Shown here one piece after another: positions 39,657 through 46,274 of a stretch of 46,274 nucleotides of DNA. Each line of letters opens with the position of its first letter. Position 1 is the first letter of the stretch. The position numbers and the translations under genes are program-made. The notes below the pieces were generated by a model. That model saw only the letters and a list, made by a program, of their open reading frames with translations. It did not search any database and had not been told where the DNA came from. The stretch comes from Actinomycetota bacterium (GTDB lineage: Bacteria > Actinomycetota > UBA4738 > HRBIN12), in NCBI GenBank assembly GCA_016201135.1, contig JACQDK010000001.1, forward strand, positions 1 through 46,274, written 5' to 3'.

Positions 39657-41626
39657 AGCAGCACCAAGCCGAGCGCCGCAGCGATCGTGACTAGGAGCGC
39701 CACGCGGTTGTAGGCGGTCGATCGCACGATCAGGTTCGTCTCGGTGACCACGTGCCCGGACGGGGCCTTCACCTTCACCTGCACCGTGATCTGGCCCGTG
39801 CTGGTCGTCTCGACCGGGAACGTGACGATCTGGTTCGGCTCGGTGAGGGTGACGTCGCGGATGTTCCCCTGCGGGAAGCGGAGCTTCGAGGAGCTCAGCT
39901 GGATCTGAACGTGGAGGCGCAAGCCACCGGGGTCGCCGAGCCTGATCGGGATCGTCCCGCTGGTGGATGTGAGCGTGAAGCGCTGCTCCGTCCTCGGGGT
40001 GGCTGCCAGGAACACCGCCCCGGTGGCCGAGTTCACGCCGTCGATCCAGCGCCGGCCGGCCGTCTCGTCCCCCACGAAGGCGCCGGATTCGGCGACCAGG
40101 AGCGATACGTCCAGCCTCTCGGGAAGGACGCCCGGGTCGATCAGCATCGATCGCAGGTCCTCGACCCGTACGCGTTCCAGCTTGATGCCCTTCACGTACT
40201 CGTGACTGAAGCCCGCGACGCTGGGCGCCGCCAGGGGTGCTGCCGGGGTCGGCGGCGGCACGTCCTGAACCAGCCGAGCGGCTAGGACCGGCTGGAGGAA
40301 GGGCGCATGCGCGACGTGCCGAGCGAAGGCTCCCCAGAACTCGGCGGGGAGCTCGAGGCCGGCGGTCGATATCGCCACCCCGCGGGGGAAGCCGGGCGAG
40401 GGAGCCTCCTGCCACACGGAGGCGAGAGCACCGAGCAGGGTCTGGGCGGCCAGCACCGGGTCGGCGGCCATGTCCGAGGTGAGCATGGCCTGAAGGCCGG
40501 TATCGGGGAGCACGATGGGGAGGTCGCTTTCGCTCGCCGCCACGAGACCGGTGGGCTGGAGGGTGAGGTAGTTGGGATCGGGCGGGCGCAGGATGGACTC
40601 CGCCTGGCCCAGCACGACCGAGGCGCCCCCCGTCGCGAGCTGGTCGAGCGTTGCGGTGTCGAGGGCGCCGCCCGGCGCCCCCTGCGCTACGGCACTGGGA
40701 GGAGACCCCAGGACCTCCTCGAAGATCCGGTCGCCCAGGTCGGTCTGGGTCGCGACGTCCCCGGCGAGCCCGCCTCGCAGGAGCGCCGGTAGGTTCGGCG
40801 CCGAGTAAGGGTAGGCGGACACCTGGGCCGCATCCGAGTGCACGAGCGCGACGATGGCCTCGAGGGCGTGCGCTGCGTCGACCGCCGTCGCGGCATCACC
40901 GCCCGCGGAGCCCCCCGCCATCTGCCGGAGCTCGTCAACGAATCGTGGGGAGATGGCGACGTCCACCGGGGAGGGATCGGAGCCCAGGGAGAGGAGCGTG
41001 AGGGCGTCGATCTCGGCGCGGAGATCGCCACCGGGAGCCAGGCGGACGGCCAGGGCGGGATCGACGAGCCGCCCGTCGGGCCCGATCGCCGGCGGCGGGG
41101 CGAGATCGAGAGCCCAGCTCAGCTCCAGCGGCTGCACCGGCTGCCGCACCAGGAACAGTATCGGCGTCCGCAGCTCCCCGCCGGTCAGCTGCCCCGCGCT
41201 GCGGAGCTGGATCAGCGTCGGATAGATCAGCGATTCGGTGTGGCTGATCACCGTGCTCGAGAGGGCCGAAAGGTCGAGCGAGAAGCCGAACGTCTTCGTC
41301 TGCCCGGGGGCGAGCGACCCTTGGACGGGGAACTCGTGGAAGTAGGCGGTCACGGGCCCCGACGTCAGTGAGGCGTCGTAGGTGCCGCGGGTGCGAACCT
41401 CCGTCCCGATCGTGAGGGCGATCGAGAGGTCGTTGAGCGTGGCTCCCCCCAGGTTCTGTGCCCGGACGCGCACGCGGAGCGAGGGGTCCTGGAGGGTGTT
41501 CCAGGGGGTCTGCCGGTCGAGGGTGAGAACCGCGGTCGCTTGGTCGCCCTGCGCTAGCGCGGCCGGAGCCGCCCAGAGGAGGACGACGACCGCGAGGAGG
41601 GCCCGAACGCCCCGGTGCTTGCTCAT
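39620..41626 (-). CDS. DUF6049 family secreted membrane-anchored protein
   Basis: This is a 668-residue protein. A signal peptide (MSKHRGVRALLAVVVLLWAAPAALAQ) is followed by an immunoglobulin-like domain (SLRVRVRAQNLGGATLNDLSIALTIG), a central enzyme-like alpha/beta region of about 350 residues, and a C-terminal beta domain (TGQITVQVKVKAPSGHVV). A membrane helix (VALLVTIAAALGLVLLWA) and a basic tail RRFLRRRTP close the protein. The architecture and place directly before murJ match DUF6049 (Rv3909). The function is unknown, probably in the cell envelope. The last 37 bases overlap murJ. Confidence 0.88.
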   Translation of the reverse strand: MSKHRGVRALLAVVVLLWAAPAALAQGDQATAVLTLDRQTPWNTLQDPSLRVRVRAQNLGGATLNDLSIALTIGTEVRTRGTYDASLTSGPVTAYFHEFPVQGSLAPGQTKTFGFSLDLSALSSTVISHTESLIYPTLIQLRSAGQLTGGELRTPILFLVRQPVQPLELSWALDLAPPPAIGPDGRLVDPALAVRLAPGGDLRAEIDALTLLSLGSDPSPVDVAISPRFVDELRQMAGGSAGGDAATAVDAAHALEAIVALVHSDAAQVSAYPYSAPNLPALLRGGLAGDVATQTDLGDRIFEEVLGSPPSAVAQGAPGGALDTATLDQLATGGASVVLGQAESILRPPDPNYLTLQPTGLVAASESDLPIVLPDTGLQAMLTSDMAADPVLAAQTLLGALASVWQEAPSPGFPRGVAISTAGLELPAEFWGAFARHVAHAPFLQPVLAARLVQDVPPPTPAAPLAAPSVAGFSHEYVKGIKLERVRVEDLRSMLIDPGVLPERLDVSLLVAESGAFVGDETAGRRWIDGVNSATGAVFLAATPRTEQRFTLTSTSGTIPIRLGDPGGLRLHVQIQLSSSKLRFPQGNIRDVTLTEPNQIVTFPVETTSTGQITVQVKVKAPSGHVVTETNLIVRSTAYNRVALLVTIAAALGLVLLWARRFLRRRTP

Positions 41627-41648
41627 GCCCGACGGCCCATCGTAGCCG

Positions 41649-42416
41649 TCACCCCTTGACCAGGGTGGAAAGTTCCTGAGCTCCGTACGCGATCGCCACG
41701 GCGAAGAGGAAGACCGCGATCAGGATCCGCAAGGTCCGTTCGCGTGCTCCGAGCGCGACGTTCGCTCCGATCCGGGCAGCGGGGATCACGCCGATGACGA
41801 GGACGGCGAAGATCGCCCAGTCGATGTGCCCCAGCGCCGCGTGCACGATCGTGCCGGGGACCGCGATCGCGGCGATCAGGACCAGCGAGGTCCCCAGGGC
41901 GCGCTTAAGAGGCATGCCGAGCACGGTCGTCACGACAGGAACGAAGATGATGCCGCCCCCGACGCCCAGGAACCCCGAAACGAATCCCGTCGCGAGGCCG
42001 AGGAGCGCGTAGTGCCAACCCGGGGTCGTCCCTTTCGCGCGGATCTCGTGCTGCTTGGCTCGTGCGACGCGCACCGCCTGCCACCCTATGAGGATCGCCG
42101 TCACGACCAGGATCCAGTGCGGGTTCACGGCGGCGGTGAGCAGCGCGCCGCCGATCGCGCCCAGCGCCCCCGGACCCGCGGCCCACTTCGCGGCGCGGAC
42201 GCTCACCTCGCCGGCACGGTGGTACGTGAACGCCCCGACGAGGGCGGTCGGGAAGATCACCGGCAGCGGCGTCCCGACCGCTATGTACGGAGCGCCGCCC
42301 AGCAGCACCTGGATCGCCGGCGTGGTGATGATGCCGCCTCCCACGCCGAACAGCCCGGACATCAGCCCGGCGACGAAGCCCACCAGGATCCCGAGGGCGG
42401 CCCGCAGGGGAGTCAT
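41649..42416 (-). CDS. TauE/SafE family anion permease
   Basis: This 255-residue protein has seven or eight membrane helices and the two family repeats, each with a glycine-rich motif: GLMSGLFGVGGGIITTPAI and GFVSGFLGVGGGIIFVPVV. Members export sulfite or organosulfonates or take up anions; the substrate here is unknown. The ATG overlaps the NUDIX stop in ATGA, so both are in one unit. It is not part of this locus in M. tuberculosis, so it is an insertion between the NUDIX and DUF6049 genes. Confidence 0.93.
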   Translation of the reverse strand: MTPLRAALGILVGFVAGLMSGLFGVGGGIITTPAIQVLLGGAPYIAVGTPLPVIFPTALVGAFTYHRAGEVSVRAAKWAAGPGALGAIGGALLTAAVNPHWILVVTAILIGWQAVRVARAKQHEIRAKGTTPGWHYALLGLATGFVSGFLGVGGGIIFVPVVTTVLGMPLKRALGTSLVLIAAIAVPGTIVHAALGHIDWAIFAVLVIGVIPAARIGANVALGARERTLRILIAVFLFAVAIAYGAQELSTLVKG

Positions 42417-42988
42417 CGGAGCTTCGCGGCCGCGCGTCGCAGCACCTCGCGCTCACCCCGGTAGGTGGCGCGCTTGAGCGCATCGGGTAGCGGGAACCAG
42501 CGGATCTCCTCCATCTCGTCGTCGTGGTCCTCGATGCTGCCTCCCACGGCGCGCATGAGGAAGAAGTGCACGGTCTTCCGGATGCGCACCTGCTCCCAGA
42601 CGTAGAGGTAGCGCGTCCGGCCGAGGGGCTCCTCGATCCCGGCTTCGAGGCCGGTCTCCTCGCGCACCTCTCGGACCGCGGCCTCCTCGGCGGACTCGTC
42701 CGGCTCGATGCCGCCCTTGGCCAGGCCCCAGGCGATCTCCCCGCGCCGGGTCCGGCGGGCCGCCAACACGATCTCGACCATCCCGTCCTCGTCGCGCCGG
42801 TAGACGACCCCGCCGGCAGAGATTTCCGTGCGGTCCTCGCTCGCTCGTCGCCTGGACGCGCCGCTCTTGCGGGTGGCCTTCGATGTGGCACCTGCACCCG
42901 CACCGGCAGCCGCCGGCCTCGGGGCGCGCTGCGCCGGGGAGCCCGTTGCTGCGGAGCGGGCGCGTTTCGGGCGGCGGGAAGCTCCCAC
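42413..42988 (-). CDS. NUDIX hydrolase (MutT4-like)
   Basis: 191 residues. A basic low-complexity N-terminus of about 55 residues (many Ala, Arg, Pro) precedes a NUDIX fold with the complete box G-G-I-E-P-D-E-S-A-E-E-A-A-V-R-E-V-R-E-E-T-G, whose Glu residues bind magnesium. It hydrolyses nucleoside diphosphate derivatives, perhaps damaged nucleotides. The position divergent from cca matches mutT4 (Rv3908). The basic leader is unusual and might bind nucleic acid, or the true start could be further in; the first Met after it is internal, so I keep the long form. Confidence 0.92.
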   Translation of the reverse strand: MGASRRPKRARSAATGSPAQRAPRPAAAGAGAGATSKATRKSGASRRRASEDRTEISAGGVVYRRDEDGMVEIVLAARRTRRGEIAWGLAKGGIEPDESAEEAAVREVREETGLEAGIEEPLGRTRYLYVWEQVRIRKTVHFFLMRAVGGSIEDHDDEMEEIRWFPLPDALKRATYRGEREVLRRAAAKLR

Positions 42989-43200
42989 CTACGCCGCCGA
43001 CCCGATGAACGAGCGCATCGTCGAGCTCCGCAACCTTCCCGTCGGTGCCCGGCGGCACCCTGGGCGGATTCTATGCACGGACGGTGGACGCGGAGCAGCC
43101 GGCCGGGAAGCTCAGGAAAGCCCCGCGACCGGTCGAAGAAGAAGGGCGGGAAGACCTCTGGACGGGGTCCAGGGCCAGGCGAGGAAGGGTCCGGCGGGAC

Positions 43201-44286
43201 ATGGACATCAGCGAGCTGCTCCGGTTCACGATCGAGCGCGGCGCGAGCGACCTGCACCTGAAGGTCGGCAGCGTGCCGTTCATCCGGGTTGATGGGGAGC
43301 TGCAGCCCACGCAGTTCGCGACGCTCACGGCCACCGACACCGAGGTGTTCGCGCGGGAGCTGATGTCGGAGCACAAGCGCCGGGAGTTCGAGGAGTCGAA
43401 CGAGGCCGACCTGGGCTACACGTTCCCTGGAGTGGGGCGGTTCCGCGTGAACGTCTTCCGGCAGCGCAGCGTCGTGGGCCTGGCCGTCCGTCGCGTGCGG
43501 AGCGAGATCCCGACCTTCGAGGAGCTGCGCCTCCCGCCCGTGATGGCGACGCTCGCCGACTCGCCGCGCGGCCTCGTGCTGGTGACGGGGCCGACCGGCA
43601 CCGGGAAGACGACGACGATCGCGTCGATGATCGGGCACATCAACAACACGCGCCGCGCCCACATCGTCACGATCGAGGACCCCATCGAGGTCGTGCACGA
43701 CGACAAGCTCTCGATCATCGAGCAGCGCGAGATAGGCATCGACACCGCCTCGTACGCGTCGGCGCTCCGCCACGTGATCCGCCAGGATCCCGACGTGATC
43801 TTCGTCGGCGAGATCCGCGACCCCGACTCCGCTCTGGCCGCGATCCAGGCCGCCGAGACCGGCCACCTCGTGATCTCGACGCTGCACACGCCGAACGCCG
43901 CCGAGACCATCAACCGCATCCTCGACCTCTTCCCCGGGAGCATGGTGAAGGAGGTGCGCACGTCGTTCGCGGCGGCCTTGCGGGGGATCGTGTCCCAGCG
44001 GCTCGTTTCCCGGGCCGATGGCAAGGGGCGCGTCGCGGCCTGCGAGGTGCTGGTTGCCACCGGCCGGGTGTTCGACCGGATCTTGGATCCGGAGGCCACC
44101 GACTCGATCATCGACGTGATCCGGGAGGGCGAGTACTACGGCATGCAGACCTTCGACCAGGCGCTCGTGCAGCTGGTCCGTGAGGGTCTCGTGCGCGAGG
44201 ACGACGCCAAGCGGGCCTCGTCGAGCCCTCACGACTTCCAACTGGCGCTCCGGGGCGAGCTTTCGCGCGGGGGGGCGTTCTCCTAG
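43201..44286 (+). CDS. pilT: PilT-like twitching/retraction ATPase, without pilus neighbours
   Basis: 361 residues from the ATG at 43201; the longer frame upstream looks non-coding. A hexameric secretion ATPase: the PilT N-terminal motif ASDLHLKVGSVPFIRVDG, Walker A GPTGTGKTTT at about residues 130-139, the Asp box TIEDPIEVVH, Walker B DPDVIFVGEIRD and the His box TGHLVISTLHT. The end DVIREGEYYGMQTFDQALVQLVREG is typical of PilT/PilU. It would pull back type IV pili. No pilB, pilC, pilM-Q or pilin gene is near, other than the damaged Tad-like gene 5 kb away, so its partners must be elsewhere. The 212-base gap upstream shows nothing clear. The stop is TAG. Confidence 0.93.
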   Translation: MDISELLRFTIERGASDLHLKVGSVPFIRVDGELQPTQFATLTATDTEVFARELMSEHKRREFEESNEADLGYTFPGVGRFRVNVFRQRSVVGLAVRRVRSEIPTFEELRLPPVMATLADSPRGLVLVTGPTGTGKTTTIASMIGHINNTRRAHIVTIEDPIEVVHDDKLSIIEQREIGIDTASYASALRHVIRQDPDVIFVGEIRDPDSALAAIQAAETGHLVISTLHTPNAAETINRILDLFPGSMVKEVRTSFAAALRGIVSQRLVSRADGKGRVAACEVLVATGRVFDRILDPEATDSIIDVIREGEYYGMQTFDQALVQLVREGLVREDDAKRASSSPHDFQLALRGELSRGGAFS

Positions 44287-44301
44287 CCGGGGTCCAGAGT
44301 T

Positions 44302-44670
44302 CTACGCCGGTCCGATCTCCCCGGCGGCGCGCATCGCGGCGAGCTCCAGTGGATGCCTCCGGTACCCGAACGGGATAGCGAGGAGCAGGTATACAGGGAT
44401 GAACGCCGGGCCGAGCACCATGTACTGGCGGACGTGGTGCTTCTCGTGGGCGAGCAGCGTTCCCTCCACCGGCACCGCCGAAAGGATCACGAAACCGACC
44501 GTCATCGCGTCGCGGCCGAGCCTTTGGAGCAGCCACGTGAGCCCGCGAGCGCCCCGGTCGAAGACCAGCACGCCGTGAGCGAGCCTGGGCGCGCTGAAGG
44601 TGGACAGGCCCAGGAGCAAGCCGAGCGCCGTGTTGGGCAGCGTCCACGCGAACCCGAGCAAGGTGGGCAC
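44302..44670 (-). CDS. Small membrane protein with an HExxH motif
   Basis: This is a 122-residue protein. Hydrophobic segments at the start (TLPNTALGLLLGLSTF), middle (AMTVGFVILSAVPVEGTLL) and near the end (LGPAFIPVYLLLAIPFGY) enclose H-E-K-H-H at residues 75-79, followed by VRQYMVLGP and a later P-L-E-L-A-A-M. HExxH with a downstream Glu is the usual zinc-metalloprotease signature. The E-x-x-H-V-R-Q-Y form is like DUF4157-type domains. At this size it would be a minimal protease or a metal-binding relic. It is divergent from cca, 35 bases away, and convergent with pilT. Confidence 0.7.
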   Translation of the reverse strand: MPTLLGFAWTLPNTALGLLLGLSTFSAPRLAHGVLVFDRGARGLTWLLQRLGRDAMTVGFVILSAVPVEGTLLAHEKHHVRQYMVLGPAFIPVYLLLAIPFGYRRHPLELAAMRAAGEIGPA

Positions 44671-44705
44671 GGCGCCGACCGTACACCGGCTATCGTGAAG
44701 CGGTC

Positions 44706-46079
44706 ATGACGAACCTCGACGTGCCCGACGTCGCGAGGGAGCTCGGCGCGCGGTTCGCCGCCGCCGGGTTCCGCTTGTACATGGTGGGCGGCATCGTGCG
44801 GGACCTGATCCTGGGGCGCTTCGACGGGGAGCGAGACGTGGACTTCGCCACCGACGCCACGCCCAAGGAGACCGTCAGGGTGCTGCGCGGATGGGCGGAC
44901 CGTCACTATCTGGTGGGCGCGAAGTTCGGCACGGTCGGGGCGCGCAAGGGCGGCAGCCTCCTTGAGATCACGACCTTCCGCGAGGAGATCTACCGCGAGG
45001 AGCACCGCAAGCCGGTCGTCACCTTCTCGAAGGACATAGAGACCGACCTATCCCGCCGGGACTTCACGATCAACGCGATGGCAGTCGCGCTTCCCGGCGG
45101 CGGGTTCGTGGATCCGTTCGGGGGCGTCAGGCACCTGGCCTCCAAGGTGCTCGACACGCCGCTCGACCCCGAGGTCGCGTTCTCCGACGATCCGCTCCGC
45201 ATGCTCCGCGCGGCGAGGTTCGTCTCGCAGCTCGAGGTCAAGCCCGCGCCTCGGGTGGTCGAGGCCATGTCGCGCATGCACGGCCGGCTGTCGATCGTCT
45301 CGGCCGAAAGGATCTCGTCCGAGCTAGACGGCCTGCTCGCGGGGGTGGCGCCCGGCAGGGGCCTTCAGCTCGCGGTCGACACCGGCCTCGCGGAGGAGTT
45401 CCTGCCGGAGCTGCCGGCCCTCGCTCTCGAGCAAGATCCGGTGCACCGGCACAAGGACGTGCTGCGCCACACCTACGCGGTGGTCGAGCGCTGTGAGACC
45501 GACCGGGTCCTGCGCCTGGCCGCGCTGCTGCACGACATCGGGAAGCCGAAGACCCGACAGATCACGCCGGAGGGGGTCCAGTTCCACCACCACGAGGTCG
45601 TCGGCGCCCGCATGGCTCGGGAGCGTCTGCAGGCGCTCAGGTACCCGAGCCACGTGACCGACGACGTGTGCACCCTCATCGAGTTGCACCTGCGGTTCCA
45701 CGGATACGGGGAAGGGTGGACCGACGCCGCCGTCCGGCGCTACGTGCGAGACGCCGGGCCGCTGCTCGACCAGCTGAACCAGCTCACGCGCGCCGACGTG
45801 ACGACCCGGAACGCCGATCGGGCGAAGCGATTCCAGGCGCTCCAGGACGACCTGGAGGAACGGATCGCGCGTCTGGCCGAGGAGGAGAACCTCGAGGCCC
45901 TGCGGCCTGCGCTCGACGGCAACCAGATCATGGCGCACCTGGGGATCCCGCCGGGCCCGCTCGTCGGCGAGGCCTGGAACCACCTGATGGAGATCCGCTT
46001 GGAGCGCGGGCCGGTAGACGAGGAGGAGGCGTACACACTGCTCGACGAGTGGGCGGCCGAGAAGGGCCTGAGGGGCTGA
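44706..46079 (+). CDS. cca: CCA-adding tRNA nucleotidyltransferase with HD domain
   Basis: This 457-residue enzyme adds or repairs the 3' CCA of tRNAs, needed here since tRNA-Ile lacks encoded CCA. The catalytic motif is YMVGGIVRDLILGR followed by RDVDFATDATP, whose two Asp bind metal. The nucleotide-selection region is SRRDFTINAMAV ... DDPLRMLRAARF. A C-terminal HD domain shows LRLAALLHDIGKP and VQFHHHEVVGARMARER. It corresponds to pcnA/Rv3907c. The ATG at 44706 lies 35 bases from the divergent HExxH gene. Confidence 0.96.
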   Translation: MTNLDVPDVARELGARFAAAGFRLYMVGGIVRDLILGRFDGERDVDFATDATPKETVRVLRGWADRHYLVGAKFGTVGARKGGSLLEITTFREEIYREEHRKPVVTFSKDIETDLSRRDFTINAMAVALPGGGFVDPFGGVRHLASKVLDTPLDPEVAFSDDPLRMLRAARFVSQLEVKPAPRVVEAMSRMHGRLSIVSAERISSELDGLLAGVAPGRGLQLAVDTGLAEEFLPELPALALEQDPVHRHKDVLRHTYAVVERCETDRVLRLAALLHDIGKPKTRQITPEGVQFHHHEVVGARMARERLQALRYPSHVTDDVCTLIELHLRFHGYGEGWTDAAVRRYVRDAGPLLDQLNQLTRADVTTRNADRAKRFQALQDDLEERIARLAEEENLEALRPALDGNQIMAHLGIPPGPLVGEAWNHLMEIRLERGPVDEEEAYTLLDEWAAEKGLRG

Positions 46080-46131
46080 TCCGGGTCACACCGGCCCCTC
46101 CAGCCCCACGTTCCGCCAGTCCCGCGCTCAG

Positions 46132-46274
46132 CTAAGCCCGCGCCGCCCGAAGGAGGAGGTCGAGCGTCGCCGGGTCCCCCTGCCAGTGCTCGGCCACCAC
46201 GTCCCTGCCGGCGCTGCGCAGGACGTGACGGAGCACGAGGGCAGCGACGACGGCGTCGTCGAGCGGTCCGAACA
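46132..46274 (-). CDS. DUF1232 (YkvA-like) protein, C-terminal end only
   Basis: The gene enters from the right edge, so only the last 46 residues are seen: FGPLDDAVVAALVLRHVLRSAG, then VVAEHWQGDP and LLLRAARA, ending TAG. The L-D-D-A-[VI]-V-[VA]-A-L-x-L-R-x-V-L pattern with H-W-x-G-D after it is the end of the DUF1232 domain, small membrane-associated proteins of unknown function. It is convergent with cca, 52 bases away. Confidence 0.75.
   Translation of the reverse strand, partial: FGPLDDAVVAALVLRHVLRSAGRDVVAEHWQGDPATLDLLLRAARA

Noticed and set aside
42989-43200. Possible N-terminal extension of pilT or a separate small gene in the gap before it
   Set aside because: The frames there are Arg/Gly-rich without a good start, and the family begins at the ATG at 43201.

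Overview
The window is the replication-origin region of a high-GC Gram-positive bacterium of the phylum Actinomycetota; genus and class cannot be assigned from what is seen. The main evidence is gene order. From right to left it holds cca, a NUDIX hydrolase, a DUF6049 protein, murJ, an ECF sigma factor with its anti-sigma factor, trxB, trxA and a cwlM-like amidase. Then come parB, parA, rsmG, jag, yidC, yidD, rnpA, rpmH, dnaA, dnaN, recF, dciA (DUF721), gyrB, gyrA, a DUF3566 protein, tRNA-Ile(GAT) and tRNA-Ala(TGC). From memory this matches the order around oriC in Mycobacterium tuberculosis (Rv3907c-Rv3922c, rnpA, rpmH, dnaA through gyrA, Rv0007, ileT, alaT). An F420-type luciferase-like oxidoreductase and a menaquinone-type menC also fit this phylum.

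Layout. Bases 1-4.3 kb: a partial blue-copper protein, a trimethylamine-dehydrogenase-like gene broken by three homopolymer frameshifts, two small membrane-protein genes broken by in-frame stops, and a lipoprotein. 4.45-8.41 kb: a small island bounded by tRNA-Ala(TGC) and a direct repeat of that tRNA's 3' half. It carries a damaged DUF4011-type helicase fused to a nuclease, followed by an overlapping membrane-protein gene. 8.6-14.1 kb: a lipoprotein, a protein of seven 23-residue repeats, a DUF3352 membrane protein, menC, a GNAT protein and a small membrane protein. 14.1-16.8 kb: tRNA-Ile, DUF3566 and an inserted MFS transporter plus DUF3072 protein.

16.8-25.5 kb: gyrA, gyrB, dciA, recF, dnaN and dnaA, all on the minus strand. 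25.5-25.8 kb: the strand switch, with DnaA-box-like repeats. 25.8-31.4 kb: rpmH to parB on the plus strand as a tightly overlapping series, with a perfect parS inside the first codons of rsmG. 31.4-33.8 kb: accessory DinB-like, SDR and LLM genes. 33.8-42.9 kb: cell-wall, redox and envelope genes on the minus strand. 43.2-46.3 kb: a lone PilT-like ATPase, a small HExxH membrane protein, cca and a partial DUF1232 gene.

Functionally the core joins replication initiation (dnaA, dnaN, recF, dciA, gyrase), chromosome segregation (parABS), membrane-protein insertion (yidC, yidD), RNA processing (rnpA, rsmG, cca) and envelope control (murJ, cwlM, sigma/anti-sigma, thioredoxin).

The points most worth a second look are the tRNA-anchored helicase-nuclease island, the clustering of gene damage in the left 7 kb, an apparent deletion joining the sigma gene to the anti-sigma gene, and an in-frame amber codon in a pilin-like gene beside murJ.
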